A stretch of 64,000 nt of DNA from DATFVJ01 sp963851085 (lineage in GTDB: Bacteria; Actinomycetota; Actinomycetes; Streptosporangiales; Streptosporangiaceae): NCBI GenBank assembly GCA_963851085.1, contig CAWKNX010000018.1, forward strand, positions 434,001 through 498,000, in the 5' to 3' direction. The position numbers were made by a program, and so were the translations under genes. The notes under the pieces are model-generated. The model was not told the DNA's origin, did no database searches, and was given only the letters and a program-made list of their open reading frames with translations. Below, in pieces: positions 26,268 through 35,434 of this stretch (its first letter is position 1; every line of letters begins with the position of its first letter).

Positions 26268-27518
26268 GTGAGCGACCAGCCGGGACGGTGGTTCTCCGCC
26301 CGCGCGGCGCGCGTCACCACGCTCGGCGCGGCGGCGCTTGTCTTGCTCGGCGGCGCGGGCGGAGCCTCTCCAGCGCTCGTGCACGCCGCCGCTGCTGTCT
26401 CCCCGCCACGTATGAGCACGCCGGTTCCAGCCGCCGTGCCATACAGCGCCAGCCGTTATGGATCATCATCGGTCCCCGTCGCCGAGCCGCTCGCCGCCGC
26501 TGCGGTGCCGGTGGTCGCGCCGCTGCGCCATCTGCACGAACCTGACGTCATCGTGGTCGCGCAGCGCTCACTTCCCGCTAGCGCGCTGGCGCCGATCCGG
26601 GCGCTGGCAGGCGTGACCGCCGCCACGTCGGTCGACGCGGCGCGGATTCAGGTGAACGGCACGGTCATCGCGATGATGGGCGTGGATCCCTCCTCGTTCC
26701 GCTCGTTCGCGGCACGGCCGACCGCTTCGTCCAACCGGCTCTGGCAGAACGTGGCCGAGGGTGGCATCGCCGTCTCCTATGACATGGGCAAGCAGGAGCA
26801 CCTTCCGCTCCGCGGCGTGGTGCATGTGGCGGGCCGCAGCGCGGTGGATCTGCCCATCGCCGGGTTCGCGACCGCGGGAATCGGCGGGATCGACGCGGTC
26901 GTGTCGCACCAGACCGCGGCGTCGGTCGGCCTGCCAGCGGGGAACGCGATCGTCGTAAGCGCGCCCAAGGCCGACCTGACCGCGCTGGTGGCGCAGATCA
27001 AGCGCGTCGTCCCGGCGCGGACGGCCGTGCAACCGCTCGTCTACACCGTGATGGTGGGCGGCGTCTCCGCTGGTGGTTCTGGCATCGCGGGCGGCGCGGC
27101 GATCGGCGCCACGCTGACCCGCGCCGAGGTCACCACGATGCTCGCCGCGGCGCTCAGCAGGCAGGGGCTGCCGTACGTGTGGGGCGCGGCTGGACCATCC
27201 TCCTTCGACTGCTCCGGGCTCGTCCAGTGGTCGTTCGCCCAGGCCGGAATCGCCATGCCGCGGGTCGCTGCCGATCAGGCCAGGACGGGCCCGCTGGTCC
27301 CGGCCAGCCAGGCGCAGCCGGGTGACCTGCTGTTCTGGCATACCGATCCGACAGCGCCCAACTACATCTCGCATGTCGCGATCTACCTGGGCAACGGCCA
27401 GATGATCCAGGCGCCGCAGCCAGGCCAGAACGTGGAAGTGGTGCCCGTGGACTTCGGCTCTGGGTTCGCCGGTGTCGTGCAGGTTCGTCCGCAGGTAGCA
27501 GTCTCGATCGCGGGCTGA
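26268..27518 (+). CDS. Secreted NlpC/P60 cell-wall endopeptidase
   Basis: 416 aa from GTG 26268 (GAGAGGAG upstream). An Arg-containing N-terminus leads to the hydrophobic signal segment VTTLGAAALVLLGGAGGASPALVHA. A central module (about 90-270, DVIVVAQRSLPASALAPIRAL...IDAVVSHQTAASVGLP) precedes the C-terminal NlpC/P60 domain: LSRQGLPYVWGAAGPSSFDCSGLV with the nucleophile Cys near 314 and ISHVAIYLG with the His near 367. It probably cleaves peptidoglycan stem peptides outside the cell. Single gene. Confidence 0.9.
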   Translation: MSDQPGRWFSARAARVTTLGAAALVLLGGAGGASPALVHAAAAVSPPRMSTPVPAAVPYSASRYGSSSVPVAEPLAAAAVPVVAPLRHLHEPDVIVVAQRSLPASALAPIRALAGVTAATSVDAARIQVNGTVIAMMGVDPSSFRSFAARPTASSNRLWQNVAEGGIAVSYDMGKQEHLPLRGVVHVAGRSAVDLPIAGFATAGIGGIDAVVSHQTAASVGLPAGNAIVVSAPKADLTALVAQIKRVVPARTAVQPLVYTVMVGGVSAGGSGIAGGAAIGATLTRAEVTTMLAAALSRQGLPYVWGAAGPSSFDCSGLVQWSFAQAGIAMPRVAADQARTGPLVPASQAQPGDLLFWHTDPTAPNYISHVAIYLGNGQMIQAPQPGQNVEVVPVDFGSGFAGVVQVRPQVAVSIAG

Positions 27519-27603
27519 CCCCCCGGCATTGTCCTCTCGCCGGCGACGGCACGGCCCTGCGCCCCGCTCCTGACGTGCCTGTCCGCGCGGCCCTGCCGCG
27601 CTC

Positions 27604-27640
27604 CTTGACGCTTACTTCGTCAAGGTGTAATCATAATTAC
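27604..27640 (+). promoter_or_regulatory. Double palindrome and promoter just before the 178-aa gene
   Basis: CTTGACG-cttactt-CGTCAAG (27604-27624) contains a TTGACG -35-like hexamer. GTAAT-cata-ATTAC (27627-27640) directly abuts the ATG at 27641. No ribosome site fits between them, so a leaderless transcript under a repressor overlapping the promoter is inferred. Confidence 0.5.
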
Positions 27641-28177
27641 ATGACTACAGAACAAGACAGCCGGGAGACGGCTGAGCAGGAGTTGCGTGGCTGGTTCACT
27701 GGCCGGTTGCCTGCCGAGTGGTTCACCGAACCCGTCGAAATCGCGCTCGATCGTGAGGAGATCGCGGTCGTCGGGACGATCGCCGACCCCGAGGTCGCCC
27801 CGGACGCGTCGGACGCAGAACGGTCCGCGGCAATGGAGGGACGCATCAGGCGGTTCCGCGAGCAGACTCGCGACCGCAGGATCGAGATCGCGCGCGAGGC
27901 CGAGCACCGGTTCGACCGCAAGGTGTCCTGGGGTGTCGTGTGCGGCGGGAAGAAGGCCATGTTCACCACGTTGTCGGTTCCCGTGATGACGCGGCTGCGG
28001 CAGGCCGAGCGCCGGGTCCTCGACACACTGGTCGACGCGGGCGTGGCGCGCAGCCGAAGCGACGCCCTTGCCTGGTGTGTCCGGCTCGTCGGCAAGAACA
28101 TCGATACGTGGCTCGAGGATCTGCGCGCCGCGCTGCGCCGGGTAGAACAGGTCCGCGCGGAGGGCCCCGACGCCTGA
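27641..28177 (+). CDS. Conserved hypothetical protein, 178 aa
   Basis: The start is ATG 27641 (MTTEQDSRETAEQELRGWF). N-terminal half: ELRGWFTGRLPAEWFTEPVEIALDREEIAVVGTIADPE. A basic helical middle (RIRRFREQTRDRRIEIAREAEHRF) follows. The C-terminal part MTRLRQAERRVLDTLVDAGVARSRSDALAWCVRLVGKN looks like a ribbon-helix-helix-type or regulatory helical segment. I do not recognise a named family, though similar actinobacterial proteins exist from memory. Two palindromes abut the start, suggesting autoregulation. Confidence 0.75.
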   Translation: MTTEQDSRETAEQELRGWFTGRLPAEWFTEPVEIALDREEIAVVGTIADPEVAPDASDAERSAAMEGRIRRFREQTRDRRIEIAREAEHRFDRKVSWGVVCGGKKAMFTTLSVPVMTRLRQAERRVLDTLVDAGVARSRSDALAWCVRLVGKNIDTWLEDLRAALRRVEQVRAEGPDA

Positions 28178-28918
28178 GCCGGCGGCGACGCGCCGCCCGG
28201 GATGGGGGCCGCGCTGCGCGTATGACCGCTGAAGCTGTGTATGACCGCTGAATATGCCTCAATAGCCTGGGCGCGGCCCATTGTCTGCCATTTTGGGGTT
28301 GAGCGGCGCACTGGGTGGCGGGCCTGGCGCGGGCGTCGCCGCGCCTGGCCCGCGGCGCGAGTGTGACTTTCGCCACACCCAACCGGCTCGCTGGCACCGC
28401 CGTCTCCGCCTTGGGTGGTTACCCAGAAGTAGGGACGACGCGCCGGGGCGCGGGCGACCCGCAGGGCGCCTGGCAGCTTCAGGCCTGGTGTCCTCGGCGG
28501 CGCGCACGGCCAGGGCGCCCCGCGGTGCGCCGCGGCGGGCTTCTGCGGCGGGTCGGCGGATTCGCAGGTGGGCGACCCGCGGCCCGCGCCGCGGACCAGG
28601 CATGCGGCCCCCCGATTCCCCGCGCATTTGAGAACTCGTCGCATTGAGGTTTATACCAAAGGTCTAAACCAAAATAGCCCCGAGAACCGCCGCGGATTCA
28701 CAAAGGAACAAGCTCGGCTTCTTCGTGAAGGTAGCCTACTCCGCTTGTCCCGGCGGCTCGGGACAATTGGAAGCCATGTTGCCGGGGTAGACTCTTTTAA
28801 TCCTGTACTGGCGAACGCCGACGGCGTTTGTGCCAGGGCCGTACCGGCGGCATGCGAGCGTAGGCGTATGCCGTAGGGCCAGCGTAGCGGTGGCGGCACC
28901 TAAAGAGGAGGAGCGAAC
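28178..28918. other. 741-bp intergenic region upstream of pckA
   Basis: Near 28219-28255 gtatgaccgctgaa is repeated 19 bases apart. From 28640 the DNA becomes less GC-rich (tttataccaaaggtctaaac) and probably contains the pckA promoter; AGAGGAGGAG at 28902-28911 is its ribosome site. No gene recognised. Confidence 0.6.
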
Positions 28919-30475
28919 GTGGCGTATGAGCTGAAAGCGAAGTCGGCGGAGTGGAATCCGTCGGCCAAGCGATTGCGCGAACTGGCCGAGGAAATGCCGA
29001 ACGGCCAGATAACCGAGTTCGGCAACCTGGCGGTAAAGGCGCGCGTGGACTCGCGCAGCGCACGCTCGACGTACGTCGTGGATGACTCCTCGAACGTCAC
29101 GAAGCAGACAATCACCCGCGCCGAGTACGATCGGGTGGCCGCGGCGCAGGACGCGTATATCGCCGGCCAGGACATGGTCGTCGTCGACGGCTACATCGGT
29201 TCCGACCCACAGTTCCGCACCCGCGCCCGCCTGATCATCGAGGCGGCCAACGCCAACGTGGCGGGAATGCAGCAGCAGTTGTACTACCCGCCGAGCGGCG
29301 CCGACAGCACTGAAGGTGCGGACTACGACCCGGCCACCTGGAATCCGGACACCACGGTCATCTACACGCCGAACCTGCCCGTTCCCGGCTACCCCGACGA
29401 CCGCCTGATCGCCGTCGACCTCCGCGCCAACATCACCCGCGTGCACAACTCGGACTACTTCGGTGAGTCCAAGAAGGGCGGGCTGCGGATGTGGAACGAC
29501 ATCGTCTACGGCCGCGGCGGCCTCGCGCTGCACGCGGGCTGCAAGGTCATCCCCGTCGGGAACCAGAACAAGACCGTCCTGATCGTCGGGCTGTCCGGCA
29601 CCGGCAAGACCACCACCACCTTCACCACCCAGCTGGGCAGCAAGCCCGTACAGGACGACTTCGTGGCGCTGATGCCAGAGGGCAGGATCTACACCACGGA
29701 GAACGGCTGCTTCGCCAAGACCTTCGGGCTGAGCCCTGACTACGAGCCGACGATCTACTACGCCACCGTCAAGCCGGATGCCTACCTGGAGAACGTCTCG
29801 GTGGACGGCGACGGCAAGGTGGACTTCTTCGACACGTCCTATACCAAGAACGGCCGGACTACCTGGCCCTTCGCGTACGTCGACCCGTGGCCGCCCGAGC
29901 AGCTGGCCCCGGCCGAGTTCCTGCTCATCCTCAACCGCAACGAGAACATCGTCCCCGGCGTGGCACGGCTGGACCGCGCGCAGGCCGCGGCCTACTTCAT
30001 GCTGGGTGAGACCACCGGCACGTCGGCCGGGGGCAAGGACGAGGAGGGCAAGTTCCTCCGCATCCCCGGTACGAACCCCTTCTTCCCACGTGACATGGCC
30101 GACATGGGCAACCGGATGCTCGAGCTGCTCGACAGCCATGAACTTGGTGTGTACGTGCTCAACACCGGCCGGGTCGGCGGCGGCGAGGCGCACGAGGGCT
30201 CGAAGAAGGTCAAGATCCCGCACTCGTCCGCCATGGTGCAGGGCATCGTCGAAGACTCCATCACCTGGACCAGCGATCCGAGCTTCGGCTACGAGGTCGC
30301 GTCCTCGGTGCCAGGTATCGACGACACAGAGATCCTCCAGCCGCGGCTGCTGTACCAGCGGCAGGGGCGGATGGACGAGTACGAGGCCATGGTCGAGCGG
30401 CTCAAGCGGGAACGCCGCGAGTACCTCGCCTCGTTCGCCGGCCTGGACGAGGCGGTCATCAAGTCCATCGGCTGA
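28919..30475 (+). CDS. pckA: Phosphoenolpyruvate carboxykinase (ATP)
   Basis: Converts oxaloacetate plus ATP to phosphoenolpyruvate and CO2, the first step of gluconeogenesis. The kinase P-loop GLSGTGKTTTTF is near residue 223-234, the metal-binding DDFVALMPEGRIYTTENGCFAK motif follows, and RVHNSDYFGESKKGGLRMWND and LPVPGYPDDR match the ATP-type enzyme rather than the GTP type common in actinobacteria. 518 aa is normal. The start is GTG 28919 with AGAGGAGGAG 8 bases upstream. Confidence 0.93.
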   Translation: MAYELKAKSAEWNPSAKRLRELAEEMPNGQITEFGNLAVKARVDSRSARSTYVVDDSSNVTKQTITRAEYDRVAAAQDAYIAGQDMVVVDGYIGSDPQFRTRARLIIEAANANVAGMQQQLYYPPSGADSTEGADYDPATWNPDTTVIYTPNLPVPGYPDDRLIAVDLRANITRVHNSDYFGESKKGGLRMWNDIVYGRGGLALHAGCKVIPVGNQNKTVLIVGLSGTGKTTTTFTTQLGSKPVQDDFVALMPEGRIYTTENGCFAKTFGLSPDYEPTIYYATVKPDAYLENVSVDGDGKVDFFDTSYTKNGRTTWPFAYVDPWPPEQLAPAEFLLILNRNENIVPGVARLDRAQAAAYFMLGETTGTSAGGKDEEGKFLRIPGTNPFFPRDMADMGNRMLELLDSHELGVYVLNTGRVGGGEAHEGSKKVKIPHSSAMVQGIVEDSITWTSDPSFGYEVASSVPGIDDTEILQPRLLYQRQGRMDEYEAMVERLKRERREYLASFAGLDEAVIKSIG

Positions 30476-30655
30476 CGCGGGCATCAAGCCCATCGGCTGA
30501 CGCAGCCCCGGCGCCACGGCTGGCGCCGGGGTTGCGGCCCGTCAGCGTGCCCGAAGCAACCCAAGCGTCTTGTGGCCTTGGATACGGTGCTAAGAGGGGT
30601 GCCTGCGGTTCGGCCGGTACTCTCTCGTCGTCCATCTGGTCATGAAGGGTGCCGT

Positions 30656-31417
30656 ATGAGACTCCGCAGCCTCGTCTACCGGCTCTATACACGCAGGCTC
30701 GGGGCATCGCTGGCCGGTAAACCGGTACCGCGCCACGTCGGGGTGATCCTGGACGGCAACCGCCGGTGGGCCCGCGCGGCCGGAATGCCGGACTTCAGCG
30801 GTGGTTACCGCAAGGGCGGCGACCGGGTCTTCGAGCTTCTCCAATGGTGCGACGAGGCCGGTGTCGAGGTCGTGACGCTCTGGCTGCTTTCCACCGACAA
30901 CCTGAACCGCCCGGCCAAGCAACTCGCACCGTTGCTTCGCGTCATCGAGGAGACGGTCCAGGGGCTGGTGGCGCAGCGCTGGCACATCAACCCGATGGGC
31001 GCGCTCGACCTGCTCCCCGACGAGACCGCCCGGGTCCTCAAGGGTGCCGCGGAGGCGACGGCCGGCTACGGGGGGCTCGTGGTCAACGTCGGGGTCGGGT
31101 ATGGGGGGCGCCAGGAGATCGCGGACGCGGTGCGCTCACTGCTGCACGATCACGCCAGCAAGGGCACGAGCATCGAGGAACTGGCCGAGATCCTCGACAT
31201 CGAGCAAATCGCGGGCCATCTGTACACGCGCGGCCAGCCGGACCCGGATCTGGTGATCCGCACCTCGGGTGAGCAGCGGCTGTCCGGCTTCCTGCTCTGG
31301 CAGAGCGCGCATTCGGAGTTCTACTTCTGCGACGCGTACTGGCCGGATTTCCGCAAGGTTGACTTCCTGCGTGCGCTGCGCGACTACGCCGCCCGGCAGC
31401 GCAGGTACGGCGCATAG
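30656..31417 (+). CDS. Short-chain Z-isoprenyl diphosphate synthase (UppS family)
   Basis: 253-aa cis-prenyltransferase that condenses isopentenyl diphosphate onto an allylic diphosphate. Diagnostic motifs: HVGVILDGNRRWARAAG with the catalytic Asp, FSGGYRKGGDRVFELLQWCDEAGVEVVTLWLLSTDN, and the C-terminal PDPDLVIRTSGEQRLSGFLLWQSAHSEFYF. Closest in my memory to the Rv1086-like Z,E-farnesyl diphosphate synthase group that makes the precursor for decaprenyl phosphate. The start is ATG 30656 (GAAGGG upstream). It may supply polyprenyl phosphate to the envelope locus downstream. Confidence 0.9.
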   Translation: MRLRSLVYRLYTRRLGASLAGKPVPRHVGVILDGNRRWARAAGMPDFSGGYRKGGDRVFELLQWCDEAGVEVVTLWLLSTDNLNRPAKQLAPLLRVIEETVQGLVAQRWHINPMGALDLLPDETARVLKGAAEATAGYGGLVVNVGVGYGGRQEIADAVRSLLHDHASKGTSIEELAEILDIEQIAGHLYTRGQPDPDLVIRTSGEQRLSGFLLWQSAHSEFYFCDAYWPDFRKVDFLRALRDYAARQRRYGA

Positions 31418-31433
31418 GCGGCCGGGTCTTTTT

Positions 31434-31782
31434 CCTGAACGGCTGCCGCGGGTGCGGCAGCGGCTGATGCGGGGGGATCCCGGGGGGTCGCCCCCCGGGG
31501 CGGCGCAGCCCTGAACGGCTGCCGCACCCGCGGCAGCGGCTGATGCGGGGGGATCCCGGGGGGTCGCCCCCCGGGGCGGCGCAGCCCTTAACGGCTGCCG
31601 CGGGTGCGGCAGCGGCTGATGCGGGGGGATCCCGGGGGGTCGCCCCCCGGGGCGGCGCAGCCCTTAACGGCTGCCGCGGGTGCGGCAGCGGCTGATGCGG
31701 GGGGATCCCGGGGGGTCGCCCCCCGGGGCGGTACAGCCCTTAACGGCTGCCGCGGGTGCGGCAGCGGCTGATGCGGGGGGAC
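31434..31782. repeat. 76-bp tandem array, about 4.5 units, hairpin-rich
   Basis: ggctgccgc recurs at 31441, 31517, 31593, 31669 and 31745, exactly 76 bases apart. Each unit has two hairpins: GCTGCCGC-gggt-GCGGCAGC and CCCGGGGGG-tcg-CCCCCCGGG. In unit 2 the first hairpin is present as its reverse complement (loop accc instead of gggt). Read on the minus strand the unit contains gcagccgttaagggctg and ccccggggggcgacccccc, the signature of the interspersed family at 7.7 and 53.2 kb. Confidence 0.92.
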
Positions 31783-32011
31783 TTCGTTGCTGTGCGGCTC
31801 CCCCGGCAAGTAACGGCGTTCCCGGCCCGCGGCGCACCGTTGGCCTCGGCGTTTCCGGGACAAGCGCTGGCCGTCCAGCGCTGGGTTATGAGCCGGAAGA
31901 CGCTCGTCTCTGACGTGCCGGCGGATATGCCATGCCTACGTCAACCTCGCCATCCAGGAGACGGGGTACACCCACAAGCTACCGTAGTCCGGTAATCCTC
32001 CAAGAACAGGT

Positions 32012-32051
32012 GCGAAATATTGGTGAAACACGCGAAATATTGGTGAAACAC
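32012..32051. repeat. 20-bp perfect tandem duplication
   Basis: gcgaaatattggtgaaacac occurs twice head to tail (32012-32031, 32032-32051), about 140 bases upstream of the 88-aa gene start. It is A/T-rich compared with its surroundings and may be a duplicated regulator-binding site. Confidence 0.85.
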
Positions 32052-32188
32052 AAAGGCCCTAGGTTCAGATGCGGACAGTGTCCCAAATAGATCTTTCGCA
32101 CGGAGACATTCTTCACATTTTTTTGCGCGGCTGATCTTCCCTAGCCCGTTCTACTGGCTGGTAATATAGCCGGTAGGAGGTGAGAGTA

Positions 32189-32455
32189 ATGGCCGCTGAT
32201 AAAGCTCAAATGAGTAGCACGGCACGCGAGTACTGGGACAATCCCGAGGAACTGGCGTACGCCCGTGGGGTCGTTGGCGAGGAGCTCCAGGATGACCCGG
32301 CGCACAAGTGGTATCGGCTGCCGAGCCCGGACAGCTTCACCGCCGGGTGCTCATGCGGTTGGGTGTCGCCTGAGTGCGACACGTTCGATGCGATGACCGA
32401 CGATGTCCATCGGCACCTTGACGCTGTGCGGCAAGCAGGGACGGGACCCGCGTAG
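32189..32455 (+). CDS. Small hypothetical protein with a CxCGW motif
   Basis: 88 aa with a strong ribosome site (AGGAGGTG, 32175-32182) before ATG 32189. The sequence MAADKAQMSSTAREYWDNPEELAYARGVVGEELQDDPAHKW leads to AGCSCGWVSPECD and VHRHLDAVRQAG. The Cys pair plus nearby Cys and His (C-S-C-G-W...E-C) recalls small actinobacterial proteins that may bind a metal; no named family recognised. Confidence 0.75.
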   Translation: MAADKAQMSSTAREYWDNPEELAYARGVVGEELQDDPAHKWYRLPSPDSFTAGCSCGWVSPECDTFDAMTDDVHRHLDAVRQAGTGPA

Positions 32456-32874
32456 CTTCGATCACTTGGTTCTGAAAGCGATTCGGAGCGAGCAAATCCG
32501 GGTGCTGCTCGCCGAGGCCAGGGGCGTGGCCCAGATCGCGGGCAGATCTCTGCGTGGGCGGCCCCTGAGCCCGGGCGGATTGACCGGCGCCCGGGCGCGG
32601 GTCCAGCCCGGGCACGAGGACACAGGCGGCGGCCGCGGCAGGCCGGCGCGGCGATCGGGTACTTCCTGAGCGGCACGGGGTACAGGTACCTTCGGAAGTG
32701 ACGGGCGGTGTCCAGCCGCTCGTCCGGGAGGGCCCTGGCATCCTCGAGCTTCGCGTCCCCGGACGCCGGCGAGATGACGGATGGGCCGGTGTGCGGCCCG
32801 TGCAGGGCCAGCCCCGGTCCGGTCTGACATCTGTCTCCGAGCGCGGCGCCGCTTGGGCGCCTGAGGGAGAACGA
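32456..32874. other. Intergenic region, nothing recognised
   Basis: Between the 88-aa gene and PIN-PhoH. Frames on either strand have repeat-like or compositional rather than protein-like sequence; no RNA gene seen. Confidence 0.5.
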
Positions 32875-34229
32875 GTGGCCAGTTCCTCGTCCAGCCAAAA
32901 GCAGCCCGCCAGAAGCACGCGGCGCACTCCCCGCAAGCAGCGGCGGACCTACGTCCTCGACACCAGTGTCCTGCTAGCCGATCCGGGTGCGCTCGGACGC
33001 TTCGCAGAGCATCATGTCGTGCTTCCGGTGGTCGTTGTCATCGAGCTCGAAGCCAAGCGGCATCATCCCGAGCTCGGCTACTTCGCCCGGCATGCGCTGC
33101 GGCATCTTGACGACTTGCGGGTCAAGCACGGGAGGCTCGACACCGAGCTGCCGATCAGCGACGAGGGCGGCACGGTCCGGGTGGAGCTGAATCATACCGA
33201 CCCGCAGGTGCTACCTGCCGGTTTCCGGCTCGGCGACAACGACACCCGCATCCTCGCTGTCGCGTGCGGCCTGGCGGCGGAGGGCTGCGACGTGGTCCTG
33301 GTCAGCAAGGACCTCCCGCTGCGGGTGAAGGCCGCGTCGATCGGCCTGGCCGCCGAGGAATACCGCGCGGAGCTTGTCGTGGAGTCGGGCTGGACCGGGC
33401 ATGGCTGAGCTCGCCGCGGCCAGCGGACGAAATCGAGAGCCTGTACGAGACGGGGAAGGCGGAGCTGTTCGCGGCGGCGGAGTTGCCGTGTCACACCGGG
33501 CTCGTGCTGGTGTCCGACCAGGGCAGCGCCCTCGGCCGGGTGATGCCGGACAAGTCGGTCAAGCTCGTGCGCGGCGACCGTGAGGCGTTCGGGCTGCACG
33601 GGCGGAGTGCGGAGCAGCGGATTGCCCTCGAACTGCTGCTCGATCCGGGCGTGGGGATCGTGTCCCTCGGTGGGCGTGCGGGGACGGGGAAGTCGGCGCT
33701 TGCCCTGTGCGCGGGGCTCGAGGCCGTGCTTGAGCGGCGCCAGCACCGAAAGGTGGTGGTGTTCCGGCCGCTGTACGCGGTCGGCGGCCAGGAACTTGGC
33801 TACCTGCCCGGGTCCGAGGCGGACAAGATGAACCCGTGGGCGCAGGCCGTCTACGACACGCTGTCCGCGCTCACCACGCAGGAAGTGATCGATGAGGTCC
33901 TCACCCGCGGCATGCTGGAGGTGCTCCCGCTAACCCACATCCGCGGGCGCTCGCTGCACGATGCGTTCGTGATCGTCGACGAGGCGCAGTCGCTCGAACG
34001 TGGTGTGCTCCTCACGGTGCTGTCCCGGGTCGGTGCCGGTTCGCGGGTCGTGCTCACACACGACATCGCGCAGCGCGACAACCTGCGCGTCGGCCGCCAC
34101 GACGGCGTCGTGGCGGTGATCGAGAAGCTCAAGGGCCATCCGCTCTTCGCGCACGTCACCCTCGTCCGCTCGGAGCGTTCGCCAATCGCGGCACTGGTCA
34201 CGGAGATGCTGGAGGACACCGGGCTCTAG
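32875..34229 (+). pseudogene. phoH: PhoH-family PIN-ATPase, interrupted by two 1-base insertions
   Basis: The N-terminal part (GTG 32875, GAGGGAGA upstream) is a PIN nuclease domain: RTYVLDTSVLLADPGAL with the acidic Asp, PVVVVIELEAKRHHPELG, and NDTRILAVACGLAAEG. The C-terminal part, in another frame, is the PhoH NTPase: VGIVSLGGRAGTGKSALAL (Walker A), AVYDTLSALTTQEVI, RGRSLHDAFVIVDEAQSLE (Walker B), NLRVGRHDGV. Between them (33395-33425) one extra G after ACCGG and another after GCCAGC break the linker; removing both gives the expected ESGWTGMAELAAASDEIESLYETG. PhoH2 proteins are RNA helicase/RNases. Could be decay or sequencing error. Confidence 0.85.
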
Positions 34230-34309
34230 CGCATAGGCCCCCTGGGCTGGCAGGTCAGATCCGTGGCCAGGACGCACGGGCGCGGGGTTTGCAGTACCGT
34301 ACCTGCGTC

Positions 34310-35434
34310 ATGACCAATCCGCCCGGCGCCGTCCCCAGTGAGCCCATGCCGTCTGGGCCATCCGGGCGCGGCGGCGTGACCAGGGAACGTACGGCCGCGC
34401 CGACGCTGCCTGCCGTGTCGGTGGTCATGCCGGTGCTGAACGAGGAGCGGCACCTGGCGGACGCCGTGGCTCATGTGCTCGGGCAGGACTACCCCGCCGC
34501 GGTCGAGGTGGTGCTCGCGGTCGGCCCGTCACGCGATCGCACCCTCGACGTGGCGAAGCGGCTCGCCGCGGCCGATCCGCGCATCACCGTGGTGGAGAAT
34601 CCGAGCGGGCAGACACCCGCCGCGCTCAACGCGGCCATTGCCGCCTCGCACAACCCGATCGTGGCGCGGGTGGACGGGCATGCGCTGCTGCCACCCGGTT
34701 ACCTGCGGATTGCCGCCGAGACGCTGGCGGAGACGGGCGCGGACAACGTCGGCGGCATCATGGCAGCCGAAGGCGTCACCCCGTTCGAACAAGCCGTCGC
34801 GCGGGCGATGACCTCCAAGGTGGGCGTGGGTGCGGCCAGATTCCACACCGGAGGCGAGGCGGGGCCCGCCGAGTCGGTATACCTCGGGGTCTTCAGGCGT
34901 TCGGCACTCGAACGGGTGGGCGGCTACGACGAGGCGTTCCTGCGCGCACAGGACTGGGAAATGAACCACCGCATCCGCGCTGAAGGCGGCACGGTCTGGT
35001 TCCAGCCGAAGATGCGAGTCAGCTACCGGCCACGCGCGGATCTGCGGGCGCTCGGCAGTCAGTACTTCCACTATGGCCGGTGGCGCCGCGTCGTGGCCCG
35101 CCAGCACCGGGGCACGATCAGCCCGCGCTATCTGGCGCCGCCCGTTGCGGTGATCGCCATGGTGGCGGGCTTGGCCGCAGGCGTCGCAGGGCTGATCGGC
35201 GGAGTGGTCGGCCCGTGGCCGCAACTGGCCTGGCTGTGCCTCGGGTTCGCGGTCACGGGTGCTTACCTGTGCGGGGTGGTCGCCGCGGCCGCGGCGACCG
35301 CGCGCGGCCTGCGGCCTGCCGCGGCGGTGTGGCTGCCCGTCGTCCTGGCCCTCATGCACATCTGCTGGGGCACTGGCTTCCTGACCAGCCCCGGCGGTCT
35401 TATCCCCGGCCGTGGCGGTCATCCAGGCGCCTGA
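34310..35434 (+). CDS. Family 2 glycosyltransferase with C-terminal membrane spans
   Basis: 374 aa. GT-A core: VSVVMPVLNEERHLADAVAHVLGQDYP (about 36-62), a nucleotide-binding DGH in place of DxD (ARVDGHALLPPGY), and the acceptor-side RAQDWEMNHRIRAEGGTVWF (ED-like motif). Three or four C-terminal membrane spans follow from AVIAMVAGLAAGVAGLIGG. It resembles ExoA-type polysaccharide glycosyltransferases. It is the first gene of the envelope locus. Its 3' end overlaps the convergent cytidylyltransferase by 35 bases. Confidence 0.88.
   Translation: MTNPPGAVPSEPMPSGPSGRGGVTRERTAAPTLPAVSVVMPVLNEERHLADAVAHVLGQDYPAAVEVVLAVGPSRDRTLDVAKRLAAADPRITVVENPSGQTPAALNAAIAASHNPIVARVDGHALLPPGYLRIAAETLAETGADNVGGIMAAEGVTPFEQAVARAMTSKVGVGAARFHTGGEAGPAESVYLGVFRRSALERVGGYDEAFLRAQDWEMNHRIRAEGGTVWFQPKMRVSYRPRADLRALGSQYFHYGRWRRVVARQHRGTISPRYLAPPVAVIAMVAGLAAGVAGLIGGVVGPWPQLAWLCLGFAVTGAYLCGVVAAAAATARGLRPAAAVWLPVVLALMHICWGTGFLTSPGGLIPGRGGHPGA

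Larger units (their letters stand above)
31418..32188. other. Intergenic region dominated by a 76-bp tandem array
   Basis: After the array (31434-31782) the DNA turns less GC-rich. A 20-bp tandem duplication lies at 32012-32051 and the promoter region of the 88-aa gene follows (about 32090-32170). No protein gene recognised. Confidence 0.7.

Noticed and set aside
28736..30517. 593-codon minus-strand frame
   Set aside because: It is the antisense shadow of pckA, whose motifs are complete. The shadow has no recognisable domain and reflects third-position GC bias.
31434..31782. CRISPR-like array
   Set aside because: Units are contiguous 76-bp repeats without unique spacers; no cas genes nearby.
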